The notes under the pieces: generated by a model
Databases searched by the model: none
Told to the model about the DNA's origin: nothing
Seen by the model: only the letters and a program-made list of their open reading frames with translations
In this document: in pieces, positions 1-11,685 of the stretch
How the letters are laid out: each line of letters begins with the position of its first letter
How positions within the stretch are numbered: the first letter of the stretch is position 1
Assembly (NCBI GenBank): GCA_029582265.1
Contig: CM055819.1
Coordinates: 9,732,135 to 9,796,134, forward strand
Direction of reading: 5' to 3'
Length of the DNA stretch: 64,000 bases
Origin: Zoroaster sp. YZ-2022
Lineage: Eukaryota; Echinodermata; Asteroidea; Forcipulatida; Zoroasteridae
Made by a program: the position numbers and the translations under genes

Positions 1-9
1 TTTGAATTT

Positions 10-342
10 TCAAATACTTTATTCTTGGTCCATGTACTTATAAAACCTTCCTATTATTTTTTACAGCATGTTCACTGTGACATTATTTTCCTCATTCACA
101 TAAATTAGAACTTCTCTGAAATTTCAAATACTTTATTTTTGGTCCATGTACTTATAAAACCTCTGAAATTTCAAATACTTTATTCTTGGTCCATGTACTT
201 TTATAAAACTTTCCTATTATTTTTACAGCATGTTCACTGTGACATTATTTTCCTCATTCACATAAATTAGAACTTCTCTGAAATTTCAAATACTTTATTC
301 TTGGTCCATGTACTTATAAAACTTAACTATTATTATTTACAG
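10..342 (+). repeat. 161-bp tandem duplication carrying repeated 3' splice acceptors
   Basis: The word TCAAATACTTTATTCTTGG starts at about 10, 124 (one mismatch), 171 and 285. The 10-to-171 and 124-to-285 spacings are both 161, so this is a 161-bp period with an internal 47-bp partial duplication. Each long unit carries a T-rich tract ending TTTACAG|CATGTT, giving AG dinucleotides at 65-66, 227-228 and 341-342. The third abuts the candidate exon at 343. The first two open into a short frame that stops after about 13 codons. Seen directly; use of the sites is inferred. Confidence 0.8.
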
Positions 343-435
343 CATGTTGACTCCGATGTATCATGGCTCAGACTGAGTTCCAGCCTACAACACCCTGACA
401 CAGCGTTGACACCACATCCAAATGCAGTATCGTAA
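343..435 (+). CDS. candidate 3'-terminal coding exon, unknown gene (partial)
   Basis: After a T-rich/ACAG acceptor at 341-342 an open frame runs 30 codons and ends at TAA 433-435. It begins HVDSDVSWLRLSSS and ends TPHPNAVS. The composition is protein-like (Ser, Leu, Pro, few rare AT-driven residues) and unlike the AT-rich surroundings. It would be the last coding exon of a plus-strand gene that starts left of the window. I do not recognise the protein. No clear AATAAA follows closely, and the incoming phase is unknown. It could equally be a chance open frame behind a chance acceptor. Confidence 0.28.
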   Translation, partial: HVDSDVSWLRLSSSLQHPDTALTPHPNAVS

Positions 436-739
436 CTGTTCAAGTCATCAACAATCTTCAGTTTCTAGGCTACACGATGGTATGGTTTAACGTCTTATGT
501 TAACAGATCGTTTGAGAAGGGGTCTTCATACCAATGATGAACATTTCATTTAGTTTTAATGGTTGTTTATTACAAAAAATTAAGGTTTAGTATAATTTGT
601 TATTTTTTGCTATAGCAGTACTGGCATTTCAGTCCAAGAGAAGGTGTCTATCTGATAACCACCTTTCCAATCCATGTCAGTTAAACATTTATTTAAATCT
701 AAACCCTTACTCCTATTTTCAATCTTAAATCTTTTTTAG

Positions 740-837
740 AAAGAGGACAGAAACATCTTGCAACTTCAGCTATGCAGAATTGATGCTGGGTGTGATTTTT
801 GACATAATGAAGCACCAGTCGTCAGTCAATGGAATTG
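740..837 (+). CDS. candidate internal coding exon, unknown gene
   Basis: A CTTTTTTAG acceptor (AG 738-739) is followed by 98 nt and a donor G|GTAATT at 837/838. One frame is open throughout (incoming phase 2, outgoing phase 1). It begins KRTETSCNFSYAELMLGV and ends HQSSVNGIG after the splice codon. The other frames contain stops. The sequence looks more protein-like than the neighbourhood, but no family is recognised. If the 343-435 exon is terminal, this one belongs to another transcript or an alternative form. It is a single short exon and is offered only as a candidate. Confidence 0.22.
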
Positions 838-1628
838 GTAATTTGGGCCCCTTATACTTTTATTGCTTGTTTGCCCCTCCCCTTCCCTAGTTCTTGGATT
901 CTATAGTGCTGCAATGATAGACCAAAGAATTTTAGAAAACAAATGTGTTGGTTCATCACCAGTGGCAGTACATGCCATCACCAAGAACTTGGGGGAGGGG
1001 GCAGACATTTTATTCCAAAATTACCGATTCCAATGACAACCTCTGAATGTCACAGTTCAGAATGAACTGTCACTAAATCGTACATGCAGAGCGTACATTT
1101 ATTATAAATGCAGATTGATTCTGTTTTCTTGTCAACAAAGGATCATGGTTGGGTTCATTTACACTGAAGTCATTTCACTTGTTACATGTGTAAGACCATG
1201 TACACTCATTTCTAGATTGGTTACAAGTAGGTTAAACAGGTCAACAAAGTGGTTTCAATTGATTGTGGGGAGGGAAGTGTGTAACCACAAAAGTCAAGTC
1301 ATGAAACCCAACAGACAGTTAAAATAAATATGTATTTCATTGTTTTATTAGCAATTTACAAGCACCCATATACAACTCTTTGATTATTTCAATGTCTAAC
1401 AATTTATGTACAAAATGGCATCTGATCTTTAGGTTGTAATTATGTAGTATGGATGCAGCTACAGACATTTTGCCAATCATGTGTACAACCTTGAAAATGT
1501 AAAAATCAATGTTGAATTTGTTTTCAAATTTTATAAATTATTTTTTAATTATTTGCAGTATAGGTGAAAACAAAGACAGTTTATAAGCATGTCACAATAA
1601 GGAGATGCTTTATTACCTTTACTTTCTC
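838..1628. other. non-coding stretch, no supported feature
   Basis: AT-rich sequence with only short chance frames, such as a 70-codon one at 1,115-1,327 rich in rare codons and ending in A/T-rich sequence. No splice-bounded exon, RNA gene or repeat was seen apart from short simple runs. Confidence 0.6.
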
Positions 1629-1669
1629 CCGAACACCTAGTGTTTGTTCAAACAAACACTTAAGCTCTA
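1629..1669 (+). mobile_element. isolated 3' end of the Helitron2-like family
   Basis: CGAACACCTA is followed by a perfect stem, GTGTTTG-TTCAAA-CAAACAC, then TTAAGCTCTAG|TT. This matches the 3' terminus of the full-length copy at 27,818-29,694 and the copy ending at 20,651. The hairpin roughly 10 nt before a terminal CTAG is the Helitron hallmark. No plus-strand body is attached, so this is a solo end. Confidence 0.5.
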
Positions 1670-1989
1670 GTTTTAAATTTGATGTTTTTGTGGTCATAGA
1701 ATATAAAAATAAAAATAAATAAAAGACAAGAGTTACCTCAGGAGGTATGAGTTTTCATAATATATAATAAAAATAACATATAATGTGCTATACTGAATAC
1801 ATTAACTTCCGGTTCAGTCATCCCATATAATTTTAAATTCTTCCAACCGTAAGTTCTGGTTCAATCATGTGAAGTCATTCATACTTCACAAAATGTTTCC
1901 TCATAATATGTATGTCAATTGTGCCAAATTTGGTAAAATTCTGTCAAATTTTTTCTCAAGATAGCAAAAAGTATACATTTACAGAATAG

Positions 1990-2275
1990 TATTCAGAATA
2001 TTTCTTCACTTAAACATTTCTGGTTTCGAAAGGAAGGAGAGGTGAGATTAGGCAGGTGAAATGTGGCCTAGTTCAAGGTCTTTAAGATGAGGCAAAGATT
2101 GTGAAAATATCTTTTGTGGTTCATGAGATATGATTTTTTGAAATATTAAACTTTGATTTAGTGTACGGTAATTCGATATCTAATGCCTTAACTATGACCT
2201 CACAACCTAGGATACAACTACATGTTAAGGTCTAACTATGTGTTAAGTTTTAAGGTTCTGTACCAGAATAATGCT
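1990..2275 (-). mobile_element. diverged body fragment of the Helitron2-like family
   Basis: Read on the minus strand, this block carries the family's conserved stretch: TTAGTGTA-type sequence near a GATATC word, a run of A's with AATCATATCTCATGAACC, and ACAAAAGATATTTTCAC followed by a CTTTGCxTCATCTTA word. The same order is seen at 16,604-16,720, 18,095-18,160, 20,850-20,960, 28,920-29,030 and (minus) 48,030-48,140. Neither terminus is intact here. A diverged copy of the CCGGAAGT module lies further left, near 1,810. Confidence 0.55.
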
Positions 2276-3059
2276 GAAAATGTTTAGGCCATAATCTTTT
2301 TAATTAATTAATTAATTTATTTATTAATGATAATGAAACATATTATTTGGTTATTACATGAATTAAAATGAAACAAAATTCACTGACCATTTAGAAATTT
2401 GCTAACCGGCTAACCAAAACCAATATTTAAAAGTAAACACCCAACAATTTTGGAAAATAATTACCAACCATTTTGTTTTTCTAGACCCTTTTTTTTGCCA
2501 CATTGTTTATTAAACAATCATTGTGGGAAATTTATTGATGCTTTTCGTTTAAAAATTGTACACATTATTCCATTTACAAAAGTAAATTTAATTAAGTTGA
2601 TAAAATAATAAAAAGAAAAGAAATAAAATACATAAGTTAAAAACTACAACTTCCAAAAGTGTTTTGAAGAAGTTTCCAAAAGTAGTACTGACCAATTGTG
2701 TTGTTATCATCGTCATTTGATGGAGATTATACTGATGCCAAAGTTGGTGAAATAAGTGACATAAAATTGTATCAATTAAGCCCGGAATGGACGAAATCCG
2801 GACGAAATCCAGACAAAATCCAGGTAAAAATGGCAAAGCCAAAGGAAGATCTCGAGTCCGGCATAAGCGCACATGATGGTACCCTATTTTTCTTGCTTTT
2901 TACAAACAAATATTTTAAGAGCAACCGAAGTTTTGAATGTCCAGTATTTGATTCGTTGAATTTTGTTATCAAGAAAGTTAATCTCATGGCAAAATGTGTC
3001 CAAATTGTTCTTGTTTTGTGCCGATAAAAAATAATCCTTTGGTGATCTTGCTGGTGCTG
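2276..3059. other. non-coding stretch with one chance-length open frame
   Basis: AT-rich sequence. A 109-codon plus-strand frame (2,698-3,027) contains a lysine-rich protein-like middle part and a good donor-like CAG|GTAAAA near 2,823. No acceptor lies at its left edge and no ATG starts it, so I do not call a gene. TTAA runs occur at 2,298-2,325. Confidence 0.5.
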
Positions 3060-3370
3060 TCAACCAGACTAATAGACCTGGCCCCACGTACGTATACATA
3101 TGTACATGTATGTTATGTCCACACTGCACTGGAAACATACGTACACAGACGCACACACAATACATGTACATGAGTTGCACCTCAAGGGGAATCCCATACA
3201 CACATGTACATGTACGGCCACGGACAATGCGGCGGCAGCCAGACCGTTGTTAAGATGGCTCCTTTCGAGCTCCCGTAAAAGTATGTCATAAAAACAGGAA
3301 AAATGTTTGCTGCTGCCACGGGCCGCAAATGCCCAACAGACGTCGCGGATTTCAACCGCTGGAATTTTGG
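3060..3370. promoter_or_regulatory. CpG-containing patch with a YY1-like AAGATGGC word (candidate promoter)
   Basis: CpG dinucleotides (ACGTACG, CGGCGGCAG, GACGTCGCGG) are locally dense against an AT-rich, CpG-poor background. AAGATGGC at about 3,252-3,259 matches the YY1-type element common just downstream of animal start sites. No TATA box or downstream exon can be assigned. The call is an inference from composition plus one motif. Confidence 0.22.
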
Positions 3371-3931
3371 CTGATAATCATGATTTTTTCAGCAATTTCT
3401 GATTTGTTTTATTGGTTGTTTTATTGTTTTATTGGAATGGCATATATAACTAAATACATACTGAACAATTTTGATTAAAAAAATCAAGGCACTTTGTATG
3501 GACTTTAAGCTTTAACTTTCATATACGTGTATGTATAACTTGGTTCTTTTACATCTCTTTAGGCCATAACGCTTTATTCTTATTAAATATTTTTAGGTCC
3601 TGTGGTTATTGAATAATCTACTTTTTTTGTTCTTAATTTGATGACAAATATACAATGTATTTTAAATAATTATTGAAAAATAATTAAATTATTTGAGTCT
3701 TGGGAAACATCTACCTTGAGTTATTTGTTTCCTCAGAAATGCATATTTCTTACGAGGGATTTCACTGACAGAAACATTGTTTAAGCCATTACATACCTGT
3801 TGTAAGTAATAATAAGTTTCAGCTTATTTCATTGTGAAAAGGCATTTAGTAAAAAGGCATTCTGATTTTGTTTGTTTTCATTTCAACGTGGAATTCAGTT
3901 GCTGAATAAATTCATCAATATTGTACTAAAA

Positions 3932-4020
3932 AGACAGAAAAGCTGACATCTCACACAGAAAAGCTGACATCTCAGACAGAAAAGCTGACATCTCAGACAG
4001 AAAAGCTGACATCTCAGACA
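3932..4020 (+). repeat. 21-bp tandem repeat, four units plus partial
   Basis: AGACAGAAAAGCTGACATCTC repeats at 3,932, 3,953, 3,974 and 3,995, with one A/G-type change in the second unit, and breaks off after AGACA at 4,016. Confidence 0.95.
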
Positions 4021-6888
4021 GAAATACTTGAGGGGATGTTTGAAACCATTATCTTTTCATGTAAATCAATAATCCATATGTTTTTAGAGAATACATATGT
4101 ACATGTAGTTTATAAGGGTTTTATACACCCCATAAATGCCATTAGTTGTGATGAATGTATCATGCTGCGATGTACATAAATTCACTTAATAACTCTCAAT
4201 ATTATGTAGCAAACAAAACTTGTTTGAAAAGGGTTTAATTAACCTTCTACTAGGAAAAGAAGTACCAAATGAAACAAAAAATAGGTAACGAAGCATAGAA
4301 TTGATCATTTTAAAATATCCAAATGGTCAAATGTCAATCTTTAACTTGCCAAAGAGAACAATCATACTTGTACGAGTAGTTGTACATGTACATTCCCTTT
4401 CTTGTACTAATCAGTGTTATTTGACAAACTGAATATTCAGATACTTTTGCTTAACTCTTCCGTTATGTAGAGTTGCTTCTGTTCACCTTTGTTCAAAACA
4501 CAAATCCAGTGTATTTGATTAACAATATACAATAACATCAGTTTACTTGTAAGTAATAAATCTTTGGTTCATATTTAAAACATACACATGTACATACACA
4601 TGTACATATACATGTATAGAAAAATGTTTTCATTATATTTAGGTCTATTTGTCATTCTCCTGGTTTACATGTATGTCAGAGTCTGGGCTATCCTAAAACA
4701 AACATAACTACCCACTCTTAACAATTGCTGAAAGACCCAATTGTTACAATTCCTTTGTTTTGTGACTTTGTTTGTCTTTGAGGAGACTAGTGTGTAGGGT
4801 GATAAGGTGAACATAATTCAAGTTGGATCATTGTCCTACATTATGAGAAGTGTGTCTGCCACACGCCAGGCACATGTCACTGGCTGTCCTCGCTTGACAT
4901 CAATTTCAAATTTACTGTGAATAATCAGACTCTGGTGGATATCCCTGAACCAAGGGGGATCTAAGACTCTACAACCAGGCAAGGACTTGAAGTGGGGACA
5001 AAATTAGGCATACCAAACATTCCAGCATGTTATGAACACAGTTGGTGGCTGTAGCCAGGGAGCATGCAGGCAATTATCAAGGGTACAAACATTATGATGT
5101 ACCTACTGGGTCCACGTGGCAGGTAGGGCAATTGGGGATGGACTACAAGAGTTGAATTTCATCTACACCTGCTGGTCTGGTCTGACCGCCATCCTACAAT
5201 TACATATTGCACAGCTATTTTCTATCTCTGTTTGTAAAGACTGTCTAGAACAACACTACAATTACAAAGATGGTGCTTATATTGAGTAATTGCAACTGCA
5301 GGATAACTGGGCTTTATCTTCACCAAATCTGAACTTTCCTTTTTATACATTTATGTGCTATCCCTGTTGTTTGTCTCACTGTATATTTATTATATACAGA
5401 AAAGTACAGTTAACAAAAATACAACAGCCTTTAAATTACTATTAAGGAAAGCCCACATGGTGGGATTTGTTACAGTGTTATTGACTAAGTTACCAATATC
5501 CTGAAATCTCTGTCCATAAATGTCTTGCTTCTGAAGGATCTTGCTTCTGAGTGACCATTGGGATGGTACCCATCATCTGTCAGGCATGTGTTACCTATAC
5601 TTACTGGATGGGATTGAGTGAATCATAGATGGGATTGAAGGAGTTGGGGTTGTAATGTCAAAAAAAACTGTTCAGACTTAAAATCCAAAGATTGAAAACT
5701 TAGATGCATCTGTCATGTCTACTAGTAATAGCATCTGATTTTATCTCAAGGTTGGATAGATTTGGATGGGAGGGCTGCTATGATCTGCTAAGTCCATTAT
5801 CATTTCATCCAACATATTTATACATGTAGGGCCTATCATAAGATTAAATATGCACAAAGTTATATTCTTGTGTATGTGAAAGAGTATGGTCACATGCAAA
5901 CATACACATGTGTATAGTGTATACATGTACATTTATGTGTTGGCCTACATTCTCAACAGGAACTTAAATGTGAAATCTTTGCATGGACTTGTGAAAATAT
6001 ATTGAGACATTTTATACACGGTACTAGGTCTACTTAAATAATTTAAAATGCCAGTATATCTTCTCAATACTTATTGGGATATGATCATGTATTAATTACT
6101 GATAGTATTCCTTGTGAAACAGTTCAACATCACCACTTGACCAATCAACAGTTGTCAATCAAAATTGCCCAATCAAATTTGTTGACAGCCATGGTGTTAA
6201 CAGCCACGCTACAAGAAAAATGACTTTTCACATGAGCACCGATAATGAACATCCTTGGTTATGATTGCCGTTTGTCTGTCACCACGGTTGATTGCGATTT
6301 TATAACATCCTTTCACACGACTTCCAAACCACTGTAAACCAATGTCCCTTGTTTTGGAGCGTTTCTTATGGAGGGTCAAAGGTCATGATTGTGCAAAATG
6401 ATACCGCCAATGCGAGGGTCCTTGGTTGGGCATAGTGAAGTGTTTCACATGACTGATCGCAGTGATTTTAACATCGTTGAGATTTTTTGGAGGTGGTCTC
6501 GATCTCAGTTATAAAAAAACGAGGGTCCGTGGTAATTACATACCATAGGCTAACTCGGATAACTTTCATATGACTGGGATTTGCTATCTTTCGCATTTTC
6601 TGTTTGATTTGCGAAACGTGTACATGTTTTGACACAGACAGTGTACATGTTTTGACACAGACAGTGTACAGTGTACATGTTTAAACAAATAATGTTATCA
6701 CTAATACATGGCATGATGATTGTCCGTATTTGGTACAGAAAATAATCCAAAATACGGCTATACATATTCAGAAAAATAGCACAGATTAAACAAATCCAAA
6801 TCTGGCACAAAACGTCATCCAAACTTTCTGGTTATATTAAATTAAAAACAAATTTTCAGTTGAACTTCCTGGGAATCATGATATATTA
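4021..6888. other. non-coding stretch, few features
   Basis: No supported gene. It begins with one member of a dispersed repeat (GGGGATGTTTGAAACCAT near 4,030; see findings). It contains scattered TACATGTACA words (4,570-4,615; 5,920) and a 24-bp unit duplicated around 6,617-6,665 (GTGTACATGTTTTGACACAG). 6,190-6,530 is more CpG-rich and repeat-like but could not be assigned. Confidence 0.5.
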
Positions 6889-7183
6889 ATAGTTCCGAGA
6901 ACTCGTTCTTCATATGGTGATAGAAGTTTTATTGCCTCAGCTCCCAACTTATGGAACCATCTCCCCCAGCATCTTCGTACACTTGACTCCTTGCATTCTT
7001 TTCAAACCCAACTGAAGTCGCATCTGTTTGACTCTGCATACATTTAATTAGTTGCACTAAGTTTTCTCCTCATCGTGAATAGTGTGATTGCGCACCTTTT
7101 TTTTTACTAGCGCCTCGGAATAGGCAACTAGATTGATGGCGCTTTACAAATGCAGATTGGATTGGATTGGATTGGAGTGGACC
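6889..7183 (+). mobile_element. 5'-truncated CR1/L2-like LINE, C-terminal tail and 3' end
   Basis: A frame from 6,889 to the stop at 7,045-7,047 encodes the typical C-terminus of a CR1/L2/Jockey-group reverse transcriptase ORF. It reads GDRSFIASAPNLWNHLPQHL, then a region ending LKSHLFDSAYI. The same motif order (DRSFSVAAPRLWNHLP... LLKTHLMSQ) occurs in the larger LINE at 18.6-20.6 kb. A short 3'UTR (GCGCCTCGGAATAGGC... GGCGCTTTACAAATGC) follows and ends in an (ATTGG)n tail at about 7,156-7,180. Everything upstream of the last ~55 residues is missing, as in a normal 5'-truncated insertion. Confidence 0.85.
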
Positions 7184-8235
7184 CACTGGTGGCACGTTTC
7201 AGGAATTTGAAAACATTTAGCGAATTTATTTTCATGTACACGTGTAAACATGTCAACGTCCCAACCCTACTATTTTTTATCCTGGATGCGATAAATCGTC
7301 CAGAACATTTGTTATTTAGCTCTTGTGTGAAATGGGCTTAGTACAACATAAAGACAAGCATCTGTCTTATGTATGTTTTATTTATCGCACACAATGGCTT
7401 TCCTGCTTTTAAAAGGAGGCAAGGTGTGGATGGCAAATTTTACTGCCGTATGGGTAATATTCTGAATTTCAGGATCTAATGTTATGTACGGTACATGTAG
7501 GCCCTATGTATCAAAGCTTTGAGGCCTTTTTATCGTTATTTTTATTCTTAAATTTGTGTTGGTAAGGAGATGATTTTTTGTTTGTTTTCAATGTAAGGTA
7601 CTGGTAATTCAAATATAATAAAAATGGGCAAATTATAATGAAAAACGTACATGTACGTGTATTAAGTGTGTTTGATGATGGTATTAATCTTTCCTAGAAA
7701 TAATTTTGTCTGAGGTGCTGTCCTTTTTAAGAATAGTGTACATTGTTTACTTAATTCCACAATAGAATCTTAATTTTCTATTTTTTTTTAAACTTTCACA
7801 TTATTTAATGAATCTTGATTCTAAAAGAGAAAGTATACTTTTAGAAGCAGTTTTGCTAACATTACCAATGTTGAACCATCCCTTTAAACTTGGCTGAGTT
7901 GGAGATCTGTAGCCTAAGTTTAATAATATTTGTTATAAGACCTGGAAGTGGCTTGCATTCATGTTATTGTAAATGCAGACTGATCATAATGTACATATGT
8001 ATAACCCATCAGACTGTACATGAAATATCAATGGTGTGGGTGGAAAATGGAATTTGTTTGTTTGAATAAGTCTCTGCCCTGTCCCTGCTGCTATTAGGAA
8101 TGTGTTAAGGTCTTGCTCAAAGAATAATTAATCCTAGATTTCTGAAGGAATCAAATCGTAATACAATTTGAAGCATTTCATGACAACAATTGTACAAATG
8201 GTAAATGTTTATGTCTCTCAGTAAGCATAGGCCTA
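7184..8235. other. non-coding stretch with one dispersed repeat copy
   Basis: No gene is supported. 7,690-7,885 (GAGGTGCTGTCCTTTTTAAG ... AGAAGCAGTTTTGC) is clearly related to 53,545-53,840, so it is one copy of a low-copy dispersed repeat. Confidence 0.55.
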
Positions 8236-8575
8236 AGTGGTGGTGGTGGTGGTGGTGGTGGACGACTTATATAGCGCACGTATCCACCAAACTGGTGCTC
8301 AAGGCACATTACATTATTACCCCTGCTCATCGGGCTCATAAATCATTCCTGAATTAACCATCAATTGCTGCCATTTCGGCACATATAGGGCTAATCAAAC
8401 ACAACAACCAACTCTGCCCTCACAGGTACACATTTACTCCTGGGTGGAGAGAAGCAAATATGGTAAAGTGTCTTGCTCAAATACCCTGGTGTGGTTGAGA
8501 TTCAAACCCACATTCTGACGACTCAGCCATCAGAACACAAATCTGATGCACTAAACCGCTCGACCATGGCACTCC
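8236..8575 (-). mobile_element. tRNA-derived SINE (Leu/Ser-like head), (ACC)n tail
   Basis: On the minus strand the element starts with GTGCCATGGTCGAGCGG. The A box TGGTCGAGCGG lies at 8,556-8,566 (reversed) and the B box GGTTTGAATC at 8,499-8,508. A body with TTGAGCAAGACACTTTACC follows, and the 3' part CAGTTTGGTGGATACGTGCG-CTATATAAG ends in (CCA)n. The body and 3' end match the plus-strand SINE at 18,277-18,640. These are Pol III internal promoter elements as in class II tRNAs. Confidence 0.85.
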
Positions 8576-9927
8576 ATACGTGTAAGAAGTGAACTGTTTA
8601 TTACTCCCAAAATCCAAGTTATGTCAAAATATTCATTGATTTGTCAAAAACCTTTTATTAATTTGAGCTCAACACAACAAACCCTACAAACAATCCCATA
8701 GTTTGTTTTCCTTCAAGTGTGTTTAAATCAAATTATACATTTGCAACCTTCTTGTGGAGAAAAGTTAATTTCATCAGAAAATCAGTTGAAAAGTTGTAAA
8801 TTTGTGTAGGTTGAAAAATATTTCAAATTAAGATAAGAGTGATTTAGCACTAATGATGCTATGTATTCTATACATGTACATTTACCTCGATACCTCCAAG
8901 TCCAAATCATGCATATTGACTATCACAACTTCAATTGCACTCAAACACATTATTCTTTAATTAACTTGTAAAATGCAAACATTTCCACTTTTTCTTTTTC
9001 CTCATGATTTATTTTGCATGTTCTTTTATTTGATTAGTGTTATTTTGGGAAAGGGAGTAAGTTACTTACCAAATAATGATGTTATTACATGTGTCAACAG
9101 CATCATCCACAACTGTCTATCTTCAATTGTCTACATTTTTATTTGGATAAATTGCATGTGTCCAGTGTGGATTATTGAATTACTTTAATACAAATTGTTG
9201 GTGATTAGCCATTTTTTCACCTTAATCCCATTATACAGTACTATTGGTAAACTCCACAAAAGTTTTAAAAAACTGAAGAAAAACCCCTTTAAACAACTAC
9301 ATGGTGTAAAGTAGATGATTCTATCAAATATCCCCTGAAATATATCTGCCTTAGGTGTTTGTTATAGTAAAATGATTTGCAAATATAGAATTTCTGTCTT
9401 CATGGAAACAAAAACTGTACATTGGAATGATTACAAACAGTCTGAATGCAGTTTCATTTTTGTTTTTTCTTGTTCATGTAAATGTGCATTTATTTGATAA
9501 CCATTGTGTTCATGCGCAATGCCGCACGATTGCACATGATGTCCATGACCGTATTCTGTCAATAATGGTTACACCAATTGCTGTTCTGTTTTTTCTCCAA
9601 TTGAAAATATGTTTTGGAGAAACAAAATTCAAAGGAGGATGATTTAACAACAAATCTATCAATGTACTATAAGAATATTTCTGTTTCAGAAAACCTGTAT
9701 AAACAATCATTCAATCATTTTTGAAACAATAACCAATAAGACTATCATTTCTTGTTTACAATCCGCCATCTTGAAACCAAGCATAACCTAACAAAACAAG
9801 TTTGGTCAGAACAGTCACCTGATTGCAGCAAAACCAAACTTGTAAAAACATTCAAACTGTTCAGCAAACCAAAATATGTTTCTGGTCATGGTCGCTAAAA
9901 CTAATCCTTGATAATAGTACTGGGCAC
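8576..9927. other. non-coding stretch
   Basis: No supported gene. 9,300-9,360 read on the minus strand contains ATATTTCAGGGGATATTTGATA, a member of the dispersed repeat also seen near 4,030, 35,290 and 55,190. The rest is AT-rich unassigned sequence. Confidence 0.5.
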
Positions 9928-9928
9928 T

Positions 9929-10320
9929 GGGCAATTCCATGGTTACTCACGTTACATTTGTTGAGGTTTTGGGCTCACTCTTAATGTCATAATATATATT
10001 TCACTCATTAGTTTTTTTTCACAGTAGTTACATTATACCCAGATCTTGCTCAGCACAAAATAATAATTTCAGAAATTTGTTATATGTACGCTACATAAGA
10101 GCAAACGCAACATTTTATGCATGTCCGAAATATTTAATGTAACCAGCACTTTTCTCTTATGTAGCATAGGCCTACATATACATAAAAACAATCTGTGCTG
10201 AGTAAGGTCTGGGTATAATGCAAAAAGTGATCAGTGAAATATAATTACTAAAGAAATGATGGCATTAAGAGTGGACCCAAAACCTTAAAAATGTAAGGTG
10301 AGTAACCATAGAATTGCCCC
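9929..10320. mobile_element. long-hairpin MITE, ~390 bp
   Basis: The two halves are inverted copies. The left half has GGGCAATTCCATGGTTACTC, GGGCTCACTCTTAATG, ACCCAGATCTTGCTCAGCAC and CTACATAAGAG. The right half has the reverse complements in mirror order, ending GTAACCATAGAATTGCCCC. The arms are long but diverged. No coding frame and no convincing target duplication were found, so the superfamily is open. Confidence 0.85.
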
Positions 10321-10914
10321 ATTGGTTCTGTATAAGTTTAATAAAATCACCTTAAGAATCCATTAGAAATTATGTTTGAGTGACATCAACAGCTGTATTC
10401 AAGAAATGTTGCACACTTGTATTTAATCACCATAAATGAGAACTAGGATATCGTGCTTACAAAAAACCACATCATCTCTCTAAATCCTTCACATAACACT
10501 AACTTCATTGTGTGCAAGTAATGCTATCAAATGCTTGTCTTAGCCTTTGCTATTGGGTGTTTTGCTGTAATAGTAAATTATATGGGATATGAATTTTTAC
10601 TGGGCCATGTGGAATTTTACTCTATAGTAGTTACTAGTTACTGTTTTCTAGAAGCTGGTATTTTCCAAACCACATTATCATGAGCTTAATGTACCTTTCC
10701 ATGTTTGTTCTTCTTTTTTTCAATATGAATTAGAAGACAACAAACATTATTGAAGATGATGGATCAGTTGAAGAATGCTGTTAATATGTTCATGTATTTG
10801 TATTGGGGTACCATCTGATGTCATGTAGCCAAGCCTAGAAAGCGATAGTCAGAGGATTACTTAGAGAGGATGTGGCTTTTTATAAATAAATAAACCACAA
10901 GAGAAACTTTAAAA
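10321..10914. other. non-coding stretch, nothing recognised
   Basis: AT-rich sequence without a splice-bounded frame, RNA gene or repeat that I could identify. Confidence 0.55.
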
Positions 10915-11010
10915 GGAAAATTGACTGAAGTGGGACTTGAACCTGTGACCTTTGGATTACCTTATATCAATATTCTGAGCTGTCGACTGAGCTATCTAGC
11001 ACTTTAATTA
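10915..11010 (-). mobile_element. tRNA-derived SINE head (minus strand)
   Basis: The minus strand reads GATAGCTCAGTCGACAGC (A box region, 10,982-10,995) and GGTCACAGGTTCAAGTCCC (B box at 10,933-10,943). The spacing fits a tRNA head, but the anticodon arm is degenerate, so it is not a functional tRNA. The head type (TAGCTCAGTCG...) differs from the Leu/Ser-like SINEs at 8.2, 18.3 and 30.7 kb. Confidence 0.7.
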
Positions 11011-11685
11011 GTGGTCAGGGGGTGTTAGTCAGAACCCATGTATACATGCCTAGGAAGTGGCAGATAGGGGAATACATGCTTTTATATGATTTAAAATAAA
11101 TACAGAATATTGAATAAATCTCAATAAAAATCTTGAGGAAAATTGCAGCTACCAGTACATTGCATAAGGCAGGTTCTTCAAAAGGTGGACCAATTTACTA
11201 CCTCATTTGAAATTTTTCAAAAATCAGTTATTTATTCCAAATAATATTTTACATTTTGAAATGTACCTTAAAGTTTCTAAAAATGTATTTGTGGGGATAA
11301 TTTAGTCGAATTTTGGCTTGATATGACCGTTTTAGCATCTGTAGTATTTATCTATCAAAGTCAAAGCAATTACAAGTTTTATGTCAAATTGGTGCAGCAG
11401 TCGTTAAGAACCAATAAAATATGTTTTTCTGCTAGTGCCTATGAGTGTACTTTCAAATAAAAGTTACAAATATCAAAGGAAGTAACACACACACAAAATT
11501 CAGCTTGATAAAGAAGTGCATAATTTTGACGGAAAATCAAGACAAATATTGACTTGCATTTATTTATTACTGGCAGAACACAAATGCAATTTGCCATGCA
11601 TGACAATCCTTTGTACCTTACCTCAATCAAAAACAATCACTTTGTCAGGTTGTTTAAAAAAGATACGATGTCTTGAATGCCATTG
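11011..11685. other. non-coding stretch, nothing recognised
   Basis: AT-rich sequence with only chance frames. The CpG-bearing TGACGTTCGA cluster begins abruptly at its right edge. Confidence 0.5.

Noticed and set aside
2698..3027. 109-codon plus-strand frame with a good internal donor-like site
   Set aside because: No acceptor or ATG at its left edge, and a stop lies just upstream. Kept as a note only.
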